Source of the DNA: Bacteroidales bacterium | GTDB lineage: Bacteria > Bacteroidota > Bacteroidia > Bacteroidales > UBA1402 | Length of the DNA: 57,218 nt | Assembly: GCA_028709215.1 (NCBI GenBank) | Contig: JAQVXI010000011.1 | Location: 1 to 57,218 of the forward strand | Direction: 5' to 3' | In this document: positions 1 through 8,666 of the stretch, in pieces | Numbering within the stretch: position 1 is the first letter of the stretch | Layout: every line of letters starts with the position of its first letter | Program-made: the position numbers and the translations under genes | Notes under the pieces: model-generated | Database searches by the model: none | What the model was told of the DNA's origin: nothing | The model's input: only the letters and a program-made list of their open reading frames with translations

Positions 1-86
1 ATCATACGAAAGGCAACATCCGTCACGTCCTCCATTGGAGCAAGCAACAAGGGCTGATGGCCCAAATCCAACGATCCTATTTTCAC
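1..86 (-). CDS. tRNA-dihydrouridine synthase, N-terminal fragment
   Basis: Only the first 28 codons lie in the window; the gene runs off the left edge. Reading from a GTG at 86 gives MKIGSLDLGHQPLLLAPMED and then VTDVAFRM, the FMN-binding start of the Dus (DusB-like) family, where the LAPM(E/A)xVTD stretch ends the first barrel strand. Dus enzymes reduce uridine to dihydrouridine in the D-loop of tRNA with NADPH. I chose the GTG because it starts exactly at the conserved MxIG segment and lies 22 bases past a TAnnTTTG box, the same spacing as at many genes here. The product class is clear; which Dus subfamily cannot be told from 28 residues. Confidence 0.85.
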   Translation of the reverse strand, partial: MKIGSLDLGHQPLLLAPMEDVTDVAFRM

Positions 87-108
87 GTTATTTGTTTTGT
101 TTCAGGCA

Positions 109-116
109 CAAAAATA
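109..116 (-). promoter_or_regulatory. -7 box of the dus gene
   Basis: On the minus strand this reads TATTTTTG, matching the Bacteroidetes -7 consensus TAnnTTTG. A TTTG (132-135) lies 15 bases upstream, somewhat closer than the usual 17-23. Twenty-two bases separate the box from the GTG start. Confidence 0.5.
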
Positions 117-169
117 CCCATTTTTCATACTCAAAATATAGTTTTAGAGTAATAAATAAACCAACAGCC

Positions 170-199
170 TTGTCATGAATCGATTTTTATTTATCTTTG
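170..199 (+). promoter_or_regulatory. Promoter of the AbiE-type toxin-antitoxin operon
   Basis: TTG at 170-172 and TATCTTTG at 192-199 are 19 bases apart, a good Bacteroidetes promoter. The box ends 22 bases before the antitoxin ATG at 222. AbiEi antitoxins of other systems repress their own promoter, so this would be the expected operator region, but I see no strong inverted repeat. Confidence 0.6.
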
Positions 200-221
200 C
201 TCCAATGACTATAGCCAGGAT

Positions 222-995
222 ATGGATGGAGGAGCAAAAGTAAACCAGTCGAAAATCGGTAAATTGATACAGGAATACCCCAAGGGACTTGTGTTTCTAT
301 CTTCATGGCTTGTATCAAAAGGATATCCGTATGAACTACAGCAGCAATACAGAAAAAGCGGTTGGCTAAAGTCTATCGGCAATGGAGCCATGTTAAAATC
401 GACCGATCCGCTTTTGTTGTCTGGAGCTTTGGCTGCCCTTCAGTCACAGGCGAATATCAATATCCATTTAGGTGGCCGTTCTGCATTTGAATTGAAAGGT
501 AACGCGCATTATCTACAGTATACATCTCCCGAAGTGACTTTGTTTGCTCCTGGAAAAACAAAACTACCAACCTGGTTTACAGCCAACCAGTGGGATATCA
601 ATAGCAAAGTGTACAGAGTCTCTTTATTTGAAAAGGAATCTGTGGGATTATTGGATTATCAGGATGCTGGAATAACGCTGAAAATATCCGGCTTGGGTCG
701 AGCAATGTTGGAATGCTTATCCTTATGCCCCAATGAATTCCCCCTAACCGAAGCATATGAGTTAATGGAAGGCTTATCCACATTGCGTCCCCAACAGGTA
801 CAAATATTGTTACAGGAATGTAAATCCATAAAAGCCAAGAGACTATTCCTGTACTTTGCAGAACATGCCGGGCATAGTTGGTTAAAATATGTCGACTTGA
901 AAAGAATTGACCTCGGTTCCGGCAACCGGAGTCTCTCCAATGATGGAGTGCTCATTCCAAAATATCACTTGGTCCTACCCAAAGAACTGTCGTGA
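222..995 (+). CDS. AbiEi-type antitoxin / transcriptional regulator (type IV TA)
   Basis: This 257-residue protein resembles AbiEi antitoxins of the AbiE (type IV) systems, which repress their own operon and counter the AbiEii nucleotidyltransferase without binding it stably. The first ~90 residues fit the family's winged-helix domain; the rest fits the AbiEi C-terminal domain, with a run on inherited specificity such as GALAALQ and HLGGRSAFEL (about residues 67-90). Its stop TGA (993-995) overlaps the ATG of the next gene, so the two are translationally coupled. Base composition is visibly more AT-rich than the flanking housekeeping genes, suggesting acquisition. The identification rests on family resemblance plus the unmistakable partner; the role in phage exclusion is inferred. 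Confidence 0.75.
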   Translation: MDGGAKVNQSKIGKLIQEYPKGLVFLSSWLVSKGYPYELQQQYRKSGWLKSIGNGAMLKSTDPLLLSGALAALQSQANINIHLGGRSAFELKGNAHYLQYTSPEVTLFAPGKTKLPTWFTANQWDINSKVYRVSLFEKESVGLLDYQDAGITLKISGLGRAMLECLSLCPNEFPLTEAYELMEGLSTLRPQQVQILLQECKSIKAKRLFLYFAEHAGHSWLKYVDLKRIDLGSGNRSLSNDGVLIPKYHLVLPKELS

Positions 996-1906
996 TGAAA
1001 GATCTATATAAAAAACAAGTCTCTTTCCTACTGGATATATTACCCGAAGTAGCCAAAGAAGACGTTTTTGCGCTTCATGGAGGTACTGCGATCAATCTGT
1101 TTTGTTTGAACATGCCTCGTTTGTCGGTTGATATTGACCTTACTTATATTCCAGCAAGCGAAAACCGGAATACGGATCTACAAAAGATACAATTTACCCT
1201 TGATAGAATAAAAGAACGATTAAGGAAGAAGATACCAAAGATCAATTTTACAGATCCGACCAGAGCCAAAGATGAGTTAAAGCTGATATGTACGACACCC
1301 GAAGCAATGGTTAAAATTGAGGTAAACCAAATCAACCGTGGAATAATTGCTGATACGGAGTTAGCGATACTATGCGATAAAGCGCAGAAAACTTTTGATA
1401 AATTCTGCGAAGTCAGAATGGTTTCGCAGAAACAATTGTGGGGAGGAAAAATTAATGCGGCATTAGACAGGCAACATCCACGAGATTTGTTTGACGTCAG
1501 AAATCTCATCAACGAGATTGGTTATTCAAATGAAATAAAAGAAGGATTTATATTCTTCCTTCTATGCAGCAAACGCCCCATACAAGAAATTTTAAACCCA
1601 CATCTGATTGATCAGTCTACTGTGTTTGAAAGCCAATTTAATGGTATGACTGATCACTTTTTCGGAAAGGATGCGTATCATAAAACAAGAGAAAAACTCA
1701 TAGAAATGATTCACGAATCATTAACACGGGAGGATAAAGAATTCTTGTTGGCCTTCTCAAATGGTGAACCAGAATGGATAAATGTTGATTACAGCAAATA
1801 TCCGGCAGTTAAATGGAAACTACAGAATATAAATAATTTAAAAGATCTGAATCTCCAAAAACACAAAGAACAAGTGGAGATTATCAAGCAACTTTTATAC
1901 CCTTAA
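995..1906 (+). CDS. AbiEii/AbiGii-family nucleotidyltransferase toxin
   Basis: This is the toxin half of the AbiE pair, 303 residues from the ATG at 995 (a GTG at 992 would add one Met). The nucleotidyltransferase signature is intact: HGGTAINLF (about 28-36), then RLSVDIDLTY with the two metal-binding aspartates (about 42-51), the third acidic strand VKIEVN (about 109-114), and RQHPRDLFDV (about 158-167), which is diagnostic for PF08843. Toxins of this family add nucleotides to tRNA acceptor ends or related targets and halt growth. It overlaps the antitoxin stop by one base. No recognisable promoter lies between it and the U32 gene 25 bases downstream. Confidence 0.88.
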   Translation: MKDLYKKQVSFLLDILPEVAKEDVFALHGGTAINLFCLNMPRLSVDIDLTYIPASENRNTDLQKIQFTLDRIKERLRKKIPKINFTDPTRAKDELKLICTTPEAMVKIEVNQINRGIIADTELAILCDKAQKTFDKFCEVRMVSQKQLWGGKINAALDRQHPRDLFDVRNLINEIGYSNEIKEGFIFFLLCSKRPIQEILNPHLIDQSTVFESQFNGMTDHFFGKDAYHKTREKLIEMIHESLTREDKEFLLAFSNGEPEWINVDYSKYPAVKWKLQNINNLKDLNLQKHKEQVEIIKQLLYP

Positions 1907-1931
1907 CACCTCTCACAACTTCTAGAAAACA

Positions 1932-3176
1932 ATGAATTATACCCTTCAAGATATTGAAATAATGGCTCCAGCCGGTTCTTTCGAATCCCTGACTGCCGCC
2001 ATACAGGCCGGAGCCAATTCGATTTATTTCGGCATTGGCACACTCAATATGCGTTCCCGCTCTTCCAGCAATTTCAACGTAGAAGATCTGCATGAGATTG
2101 TGCATATTTGCCACAATCATGGCATCAACAGCTATCTGACCGTCAATACCGTACTGTATGACGAAGACATGTCGGCCATGCGTGAAACCATGGACGAGGC
2201 ACTCAAGGCGAAGATTACCGCCGTGATCGTGTCGGATGTTGCCGGCCTGATGTATGCCCGTCAAATCGGTTTGGAAGTCCATCTGTCCACACAACTCAAC
2301 ATTGCCAACATTGAAGCCCTCCGCTTTTATGCTCAATTTGCAGATGTGGTTGTACTGGCGCGCGAACTCAACATGGATCAAGTCTCTGCCATCCACAAAC
2401 AAATTGAAACGGAACAAATCAAAGGCCCGTCGGGTCAACTCATCCGCATCGAAATGTTTTGTCACGGCGCCTTATGCATGGCTGTTTCCGGGAAGTGCTA
2501 CCTCAGCTTGCACGAGTACAATGCCTCCGCCAATCGGGGCTCCTGCTATCAAACCTGCCGTAGGGCCTATACGGTTCACGACAAAGAAACCGGAGCCGAA
2601 CTGGAGGTAGACAATGCCTACATCATGTCGCCCAAAGACTTGAAAACCATCCATTTTTTAAATAAGATGCTGGATTCAGGGGTTCGTGTCCTGAAGATTG
2701 AAGGCAGAGCCAGGGGACCTGAATACGTCCACACCGTTGTATCCTGTTATCGTGAAGCGCTTGAGTCCATACTCGATGGAAGTTATGATACGGACAAAAT
2801 AGAGGATTGGAACCAACGCCTATCAACGGTATTCAATCGTGGATTCTGGAATGGATATTACTTGGGGCAACGTTTGGGCGAATGGACACATCAATACGGC
2901 TCAACTGCGACAAAGCGTAAGATTCTTATTGGGAAGGGAGTTAAGTACTTTTCAAAATTACAAGTGGGGGAATTCCGAATTGAGAGTAAGGAACTCCGTG
3001 TTGGAGACGAAATACTGATCACCGGACCAACCACCGGAGTGTTGCAATGTACGGTTGATGCCCTCCATCTGGATGGACAATCCGTTGGCAAAGCAAACAA
3101 GGGAAACAACGTTTCCTTTCCGGTACCGGATAAAATCCGCCCATCGGATAAACTTTATCTTTTAGTAGACAATTAA
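1932..3176 (+). CDS. U32 family protein (TrhP/RlhA-like RNA hydroxylation protein)
   Basis: A 414-residue member of peptidase family U32. The opening IMAPAGSFESLTAAIQAGAN is the family's first barrel strand, and the core signature EMFCHGALCMAVSGKCYLS lies at about 175-193, followed by RGSCYQTCRR (about 202-211). The four conserved cysteines in these two segments are those thought to hold an iron-sulfur cluster. Experimentally known relatives hydroxylate RNA: TrhP makes 5-hydroxyuridine at tRNA position 34 and RlhA acts on 23S rRNA, both needing prephenate pathway products. The GKCYLS/CRR pattern and ~410 length favour TrhP over true peptidase activity, but I cannot separate the subfamilies. 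No own promoter is evident, so it may depend on the toxin-antitoxin operon upstream. Confidence 0.85.
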   Translation: MNYTLQDIEIMAPAGSFESLTAAIQAGANSIYFGIGTLNMRSRSSSNFNVEDLHEIVHICHNHGINSYLTVNTVLYDEDMSAMRETMDEALKAKITAVIVSDVAGLMYARQIGLEVHLSTQLNIANIEALRFYAQFADVVVLARELNMDQVSAIHKQIETEQIKGPSGQLIRIEMFCHGALCMAVSGKCYLSLHEYNASANRGSCYQTCRRAYTVHDKETGAELEVDNAYIMSPKDLKTIHFLNKMLDSGVRVLKIEGRARGPEYVHTVVSCYREALESILDGSYDTDKIEDWNQRLSTVFNRGFWNGYYLGQRLGEWTHQYGSTATKRKILIGKGVKYFSKLQVGEFRIESKELRVGDEILITGPTTGVLQCTVDALHLDGQSVGKANKGNNVSFPVPDKIRPSDKLYLLVDN

Positions 3177-3191
3177 TTGATTTTATATTTA

Positions 3192-3199
3192 TATCTTTG
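3192..3199 (+). promoter_or_regulatory. -7 box of the thioesterase-dprA operon
   Basis: TATCTTTG, perfect TAnnTTTG. It ends 23 bases before the ATG at 3223. This argues against the longer TTG start at 3202, which would lie at or before the transcription start. Confidence 0.6.
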
Positions 3200-3222
3200 C
3201 ATTGCATTTACATCATCTATCT

Positions 3223-3603
3223 ATGAATACATACAAGCTTGATTTCCGTGTACGAGACTACGAATGCGATCTGCAAGGCATCGTAAACAACGCGAACTAC
3301 CAACATTATCTCGAACACGCACGTCACGAGTACATCCGTACGCTGGGGATTAGTTTTTCGGACTTACATGACCAAGGCATCGACTTTGTTGTAGCCCGAA
3401 TCGAAATGGCATTCAAAACCCCCTTACGCAGCAAAGACGATTTTTATGTAACCGTAGAAATGAAAAAAGAAGGGATTCGTTGGGTTTTTTACCAGAACAT
3501 TTACCGAAGTTCCGATGAGGCACGGGTGGTCAAGGCCCGTGTAGACAGCGTCTGTTTAATCCATGGCAAACTCGGCAACTACGAATTTAACGTAGAAGTG
3601 TAA
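3223..3603 (+). CDS. Acyl-CoA thioesterase, hotdog fold (YbgC/4HBT family)
   Basis: A 126-residue single-domain hotdog protein. The start MNTYKLDFRVRDYECDLQGI followed by VNNANYQHYLEHARHEY carries the 4HBT catalytic region: an acidic residue (the D of ECDLQGIV, about 16) preceding the NxxYxxYLEHAR helix. Family members hydrolyse acyl-CoA or acyl-ACP thioesters in the cytoplasm; the natural substrate cannot be read from sequence. A longer ORF exists from a TTG at 3202 but the promoter box at 3192-3199 makes ATG 3223 the better start. It is followed after 12 bases by dprA, probably in one operon. Confidence 0.85.
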   Translation: MNTYKLDFRVRDYECDLQGIVNNANYQHYLEHARHEYIRTLGISFSDLHDQGIDFVVARIEMAFKTPLRSKDDFYVTVEMKKEGIRWVFYQNIYRSSDEARVVKARVDSVCLIHGKLGNYEFNVEV

Positions 3604-3615
3604 TTTGCTCTCGGA

Positions 3616-4701
3616 ATGAACGACAGCCTCTTTTATCACATCGCCCTATCAATGATCTATTCCGATCGATACAAACTGGCAAAAGCCGGATTGCACGATG
3701 TTGAATCGATTCAGGCCATCTGTGAGACCTTACATGTCGACCGAAATCGCCGCAGTGAGATGGATGACGCCTATCGAAAGGCGGAAAAAGAACTTCGGTT
3801 CATGCAACAACACGGGGTCGAAGCCGTATGCATTGAACAAAGCCACTATCCAACGGCGCTTCAAAGCATCCCGGATGCACCCTTGGTATTATACTGGCAA
3901 GGACAGGATTGGACACGCTGGAATCACAAATTGGCTTTTGTAGGCACGCGAAAAGCCAGTTTATACGGACTTACCGCTACCGAACAACTCATTCAGGAAG
4001 TTTCTGTCGCGCATGCCGAAACCTGCATCGTAAGCGGCCTGGCCTACGGCATCGATGTTGCCGCTCATAAGGCCGCACTCAAAGAAGGTCTTCCAACAAT
4101 TGCGATCCTGGCACATGGACTACAGGAAATCTACCCAAAAGTACATGGCAACTACGCGGAACGAATCCGAGAAAAAGGAGCTTTGGTGACAGAGTACCCG
4201 TGGGGTACGCCTCCGTTGGCCTGGCGTTTTCTGAATCGAAACCGACTCATTGCCGGCATGAGTTCGGCCTGTGTGGTCGTAGAATCTGCTCCCAAAGGCG
4301 GCTCCATGTCCACCGCCAAACAAGCGTTGGATTATGGACGGGACGTTTATGCCTGCCCCGGGCGAATCAATGACTACCATTCAAAGGGCTGTCACCAACT
4401 GATAAAAAATCAAATTGCTCAACTCATTGAAAGCGGCTCGGAGCTAACCGATGCGTTGGGTTGGACATCCGCCGACCCGGACAAAACAGACAGGCAATTA
4501 TCGTTGTTTGAAGCGCTGAATCCACTTCAAACACGCATCGTTGAAATCCTTCCAATGGGGGATTCGATGCATCTGGATCAACTGTGTATCCATACCGGTC
4601 TAAGCCCTGCGGCCATGATGAGCGAGGTTTTTGATTTGGAGCAAAAAGGAATGATCCGTTCGTTAAGCGGCGGATTCTTTACTCGAGCGTCCGGAAAGTA
4701 A
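3616..4701 (+). CDS. dprA: DNA-processing protein DprA
   Basis: A 361-residue DprA, the cytoplasmic protein that binds incoming single-stranded DNA and loads RecA during natural transformation. The N-terminal HhH/SAM-like part covers about 1-75. The Rossmann core shows FVGTRKAS (about 109-116), IVSGLAYGIDVAAH (about 137-150) and the phosphate-binding PKGGSMSTAKQAL (about 222-234). A winged-helix C-terminal domain follows (about 295-361). Length is normal. Its last 23 bases overlap, tail to tail, with the polysaccharide deacetylase gene on the other strand. Identification is secure; competence in this organism is not shown by this gene alone, as DprA is kept by many species not known to be transformable. 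Confidence 0.95.
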   Translation: MNDSLFYHIALSMIYSDRYKLAKAGLHDVESIQAICETLHVDRNRRSEMDDAYRKAEKELRFMQQHGVEAVCIEQSHYPTALQSIPDAPLVLYWQGQDWTRWNHKLAFVGTRKASLYGLTATEQLIQEVSVAHAETCIVSGLAYGIDVAAHKAALKEGLPTIAILAHGLQEIYPKVHGNYAERIREKGALVTEYPWGTPPLAWRFLNRNRLIAGMSSACVVVESAPKGGSMSTAKQALDYGRDVYACPGRINDYHSKGCHQLIKNQIAQLIESGSELTDALGWTSADPDKTDRQLSLFEALNPLQTRIVEILPMGDSMHLDQLCIHTGLSPAAMMSEVFDLEQKGMIRSLSGGFFTRASGK

Positions 4702-5290
4702 AGCCCTGCTTGATCCAGTAATCCAACGCCTTCGGCAACGCAAATTTCATATTCTTTTCAGCCTTGATGGAATCGTGAAAAACAACGATGCTCCCATTCC
4801 GAGCATAACGTTTGACGATATTCAAAACTTTTTCGGGCTTCAATTTGCCGTTGTAGTCGCGGGAGATAACATCCCACTGGACGATGCGGTACTCAGGCAA
4901 CAACGCATCCAATTGAGCGTATCGCAGCTGTCCGTGTGGAGGGCGAAACAAGTCGCTTTCGATCCATTCGGAAGCCTTGTGTACGTTTTCGACGTATCGA
5001 CTACATCCGATTTCAAAACCTCTAAGGTGATTGAACGTGTGATTTCCGACCCGATGCCCCCGTCTCAGCACTTCCTGATAGACTTCGGGGTGTTTTCGTA
5101 CGTTATCACCCACACAAAAAAAGGTGGCTTTAATCTCGTATCGATCCAACACATCCAGCACCCAGGGAGTAACTTCCGGAATGGGTCCATCGTCAAAGGT
5201 GAGGTAAATCACCTTTGATGTTGCATCTTCTCTCCATTTTACCCCCGGGTACAACCGGCGAACCCAATTGGGAAGCTGTTCAATGAACAT
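4679..5290 (-). CDS. Polysaccharide deacetylase family protein (NodB domain)
   Basis: A 203-residue carbohydrate esterase family 4 enzyme. VIYLTFDDGP (residues 27-36) holds the catalytic base and metal aspartates D33/D34, and RVGNHTFNHL (about 80-89) supplies the two metal-binding histidines; RPPHGQLRYAQ (about 117-127) is the third motif. It would remove N-acetyl (or similar) groups from a cell-wall or surface polysaccharide. I see no signal peptide or membrane segment, which is unusual for an enzyme acting outside the membrane, though many Bacteroidetes relatives look the same. ATG 5290 is chosen over the TTG three bases upstream. It begins only 3 bases after the stop of the DUF2723 gene, so the two are co-transcribed. 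Confidence 0.88.
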   Translation of the reverse strand: MFIEQLPNWVRRLYPGVKWREDATSKVIYLTFDDGPIPEVTPWVLDVLDRYEIKATFFCVGDNVRKHPEVYQEVLRRGHRVGNHTFNHLRGFEIGCSRYVENVHKASEWIESDLFRPPHGQLRYAQLDALLPEYRIVQWDVISRDYNGKLKPEKVLNIVKRYARNGSIVVFHDSIKAEKNMKFALPKALDYWIKQGFTFRTLE

Positions 5291-5293
5291 CAA

Positions 5294-8200
5294 TTAACGG
5301 GCAACGGAGCGCATGGACATAAACTGATTGTATTTCTGAGCATGCTGCTGAAATTCATTCATATATGCGTCCACTTGACTTGTTTCAAACTCGTTAAATA
5401 CACTCAGTGCTTCCTGCAAGGTATACAAATGTGTATTCACCAACATCTGCGCTGACATATACTGAGCCGGTTCCAATGTAGAAACCCAGTTCAGATACTC
5501 TAAGCTATTGTCTGCACAGGCTTTCAAAAGTTCCAAACCCTTTTCGGGATTGCCCAAACGATAATACAACTGCCCCATATCCAGCGTTGAATAATTGACC
5601 GGCACAGTGGTTAAAGGCAATACTTCCAGGCAGCGATCCAGCGTCTTTATGGCTTTCTCCTTCTTGCCTTCGTTGAATAAGGCCTGCGCCAACAACGTCA
5701 TCATGTGACGGTGCGTGCGACACATCCGCAGATTGTTCTCGTCGAGGTACACGTTGGGATCGTTCGCATTGCCCCAACGGAAAGTATCCACCATTAAGGT
5801 ATACATCCGATCCGTATGGATGGTGGGTTGACCGCTCGCACTACGCAACGGTGCAATCTTGTAAGCCAATCCTTCCTGTAGGAAGTTGGGCTTCAATCCC
5901 AGGAACTGTCCTTCCTCGACCGTTACCGCATAATACATGGGGCGTTTCCACTTATTCTCGTGGAGCATCTCCAAAATCATCATCTCCTGTTTGCCCAAAT
6001 ACGACTTATTTTCCAGGGAAATCAACAATTCAGGCAACAAACGATCTGCATATTTCGAATCAAGATACCCGTTCTTCATTAGTAGAGCCGTATCAATGGG
6101 CATGAACACCTTATCGGAAGGAATGAAGTCCATTGTCCCATCGTAACCGGGCACCCGTTTGTAACGGGGATCATCTGTCTTAATCCAATCGAGGGCAACC
6201 TGTAAGGAGATGGAATCTTCTGTCAATTTGAAGATGCGTCCGACATCCCGCTTCCCGTTTGAATACATCGGCTTGGTCCAACTGATGGGCAGTGCCTCCG
6301 AATCATAATAGGGTCGGCGCATTTGGTCCACATACCAATCAGTCTGTAGATAACTGAGGTTGCAGACGCGTACATCCGTGCGAACGCCTTCAACCTCCTG
6401 CAAATACCACAAGGGGAATGTATCGTTGTCTCCATTCGTAAACAGGATGGCATTCTCATCACAGGACATCAGGTAATTGAACGCAAAGTCACGAGCCGTG
6501 TATCGATTGGAACGATCGTGGTCGTCCCAGTTTTCAGAAGCCATCAATGCAGGAACGGACAAACATAATGCGGTACCAAGAACCGCTGCCGGGGTGGACG
6601 GAAGCAGCTTTCGCAGGAGGCGTACAACGGCCGGTACTCCCAAGCCGATCCAAATGGTAAAGGCATAAAACGAACCGGCATACGCATAATCCCGTTCGCG
6701 CGGTTGATACGGGGATTGATTCAAGTAGACCACGATGGCCAAACCTGTCATGAAAAATAAAAGGAAGGTAATCCAAAAGCCTTTGATCCCCTTGTCTCCG
6801 GACATTGCCTGAAAAAACAATCCCAGCAATCCAAGAATCAACGGCAACAGGTAATAGGTGTTGCGTCCTTTGTTATTTTTCATTTCGGAAGGCAGATTGG
6901 ATTGATCTCCAACCAAAACGTTGTCGATGAAAGAAATGCCCGTAATCCAATTCCCATTTTGAATTTCTCCATGCCCCTGAATGTCGTTTTGACGTCCGGA
7001 AAAATTCCACATGAAATACCTCCAATACATGAAGTTCACTTGATAAGAAAAGAAGAAACGCAGGTTTTCAGCCATGGTTGGCTTCTGAACCGTTTCTTTG
7101 CGACCGCAACGATCCACCACCACAGGTTCTCCGGTAAAGCCGCTCCACAACTTATACGCTTCGATGTGATCTGCGTTTTTGCTGTGCATCCGCGGGAACA
7201 GCATATTGCATTCCGAATTCATACGGGGAACTTCTTTGTAGCCCGTTATGATGTACGCATCCCGCTCATCCGGAGATTCTTTGGCTTTCTGGTTCCACAA
7301 AGCACCTTTGCGATCGTAAACCGGGACACAGTTGCGACCTTCGGCCTCCCACGTAATATCGGAAGCAAACGTTTCACCATAAAGCAGCGGGGTTTCTCCA
7401 TACTGCTCACGATTCAAATAGCGTTCCAACGTAAACATATTGTTGGGTGAGTTTTGATCCATCGGAGGCAACGCATTGGAACGAATCACCGTTACCCCAT
7501 AACTGGAATAACCGATCAGCATCACCATCAACGACAACAAAACCGTATTCATCAACTTGGCATTCAAGCCTTTCCAATAGAAAACTGCTGCAATCAACAG
7601 CAAACACAACAGGATCCAAACAATGGGATTGTGTCCAAAGAAAGGAATACCAACCATTACCAGATTGACCGCCAATGCGATTTTCATACGCAGCAGGCTC
7701 TTACCCTTGAAGGTCTCGTAAAGTCCCCATAGGATCAATGCAATCATCAGGAACACATAAAAAACGGCACCGGTATTGAAGGCAAACTTAAAGACATTCA
7801 CAAACAGCAAGTCAAACCAACCGGCCATATTCACAAAGCCGGGCACAATGCCGTATAAGACAATTCCAACCAATAGTGCAGACCCCAACAGCGCCAATAA
7901 AGCACCTTTCCAATTGGCGTCAGGATATTTTTTAAAGTAGGCTACAAGTACAATGGCTGGTATGCAAAGCAAATTGAGCAAGTGGACTCCGATGGAAAGC
8001 CCCATCAAGTAAGCAATAAAGATGATCCAACGTTCTGAATGCGGTTGATCGGCAACATCCTCCCATTTTAGGATGGCCCAAAATACCACAGCCGTAAACA
8101 AGGAAGAAAACGCATACACTTCACCTTCAACGGCTGAGAACCAAAACGTGTCCGAAAACGTATACGCCAATGCGCCAACCGCACCGGAACCAAGAATGGT

Positions 8201-8560
8201 AATCAACTCGGCCGTTGTCATCTTAGAAGCATCCGCAGGTACAATTTTTTTGGCCAAATGCGTAATGCTCCAAAACAAAAACAAGATGGTCAATGCGCTA
8301 AATGTCGCAGACATCGCATTAATCATCAAGGCTACATGCTCGGAAGAAGAAGCAAAATTCGAGAAAAAGCGACCAATCAACATGAAAAAGGGTGCTCCGG
8401 GAGGGTGGCCGACATCCAACTTGTACGCAGTAGAAATAAACTCGCCACAATCCCAAAAACTGGTGGTAGGCTCTATAGTCAGGAAGTAGGTGACGGCTGC
8501 TATGGCAAAAACAAACCACCCGGTCAGATTATTTGCCAACGAATAACGCTTGTGATTCAT
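5294..8560 (-). CDS. DUF2723 multi-pass membrane glycosyltransferase-like protein
   Basis: A 1088-residue membrane protein of the DUF2723 family, found in Bacteroidetes and relatives and related in fold to GT-C mannosyl/arabinosyl transferases. The family hallmark, acidic residues in the first periplasmic loop, is seen in TSFWDCGEFISTAYKL (about 34-49) followed by GHPPGAPFF. About a dozen hydrophobic segments fill the first ~700 residues. The C-terminal ~150 residues carry TPR-like repeats (for example GKKEKAIKTLDRCLEVLPL). It probably transfers a lipid-linked sugar to an exported acceptor; the sugar and acceptor are unknown. The start at 8560 is set by a -7 box at 8580-8587; the longer reading from 8611 would begin upstream of that promoter. 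Confidence 0.88.
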   Translation of the reverse strand: MNHKRYSLANNLTGWFVFAIAAVTYFLTIEPTTSFWDCGEFISTAYKLDVGHPPGAPFFMLIGRFFSNFASSSEHVALMINAMSATFSALTILFLFWSITHLAKKIVPADASKMTTAELITILGSGAVGALAYTFSDTFWFSAVEGEVYAFSSLFTAVVFWAILKWEDVADQPHSERWIIFIAYLMGLSIGVHLLNLLCIPAIVLVAYFKKYPDANWKGALLALLGSALLVGIVLYGIVPGFVNMAGWFDLLFVNVFKFAFNTGAVFYVFLMIALILWGLYETFKGKSLLRMKIALAVNLVMVGIPFFGHNPIVWILLCLLLIAAVFYWKGLNAKLMNTVLLSLMVMLIGYSSYGVTVIRSNALPPMDQNSPNNMFTLERYLNREQYGETPLLYGETFASDITWEAEGRNCVPVYDRKGALWNQKAKESPDERDAYIITGYKEVPRMNSECNMLFPRMHSKNADHIEAYKLWSGFTGEPVVVDRCGRKETVQKPTMAENLRFFFSYQVNFMYWRYFMWNFSGRQNDIQGHGEIQNGNWITGISFIDNVLVGDQSNLPSEMKNNKGRNTYYLLPLILGLLGLFFQAMSGDKGIKGFWITFLLFFMTGLAIVVYLNQSPYQPRERDYAYAGSFYAFTIWIGLGVPAVVRLLRKLLPSTPAAVLGTALCLSVPALMASENWDDHDRSNRYTARDFAFNYLMSCDENAILFTNGDNDTFPLWYLQEVEGVRTDVRVCNLSYLQTDWYVDQMRRPYYDSEALPISWTKPMYSNGKRDVGRIFKLTEDSISLQVALDWIKTDDPRYKRVPGYDGTMDFIPSDKVFMPIDTALLMKNGYLDSKYADRLLPELLISLENKSYLGKQEMMILEMLHENKWKRPMYYAVTVEEGQFLGLKPNFLQEGLAYKIAPLRSASGQPTIHTDRMYTLMVDTFRWGNANDPNVYLDENNLRMCRTHRHMMTLLAQALFNEGKKEKAIKTLDRCLEVLPLTTVPVNYSTLDMGQLYYRLGNPEKGLELLKACADNSLEYLNWVSTLEPAQYMSAQMLVNTHLYTLQEALSVFNEFETSQVDAYMNEFQQHAQKYNQFMSMRSVAR

Positions 8561-8579
8561 GTCAATGGGTTTTGAACGA

Positions 8580-8587
8580 CAAAGATA
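8580..8587 (-). promoter_or_regulatory. -7 box of the DUF2723-deacetylase operon
   Basis: Minus-strand TATCTTTG, 19 bases before the ATG at 8560. It lies inside the longer reading frame from 8611 and so decides the start. Confidence 0.6.
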
Positions 8588-8627
8588 GAAAAAAGATAGA
8601 ATATACGTCATTTGACCGGATTTTTCC

Positions 8628-8635
8628 TAACTTTG
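8628..8635 (+). promoter_or_regulatory. -7 box of the M16 peptidase gene
   Basis: TAACTTTG, ending 31 bases before the ATG at 8667. It lies about 40 bases from the divergent box at 8580-8587, so both promoters share one short intergenic region. A TTTG at 8611-8614 is only 13 bases upstream, shorter than usual spacing. Confidence 0.5.
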
Positions 8636-8666
8636 CTCATTCGCTTCCAATTAAATTAGCATCCAT

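Noticed and set aside
4775-5218. 147-codon open frame opposite the polysaccharide deacetylase gene
   Set aside because: A shadow of the deacetylase frame, whose catalytic motifs are intact.
6902-7450. 182-codon open frame on the plus strand
   Set aside because: It lies entirely antisense to the well-supported DUF2723 gene, has no family resemblance and no promoter box or plausible start context.
8561-8611. 17-residue N-terminal extension of the DUF2723 protein
   Set aside because: The -7 box at 8580-8587 lies inside it, so it would not be transcribed whole.
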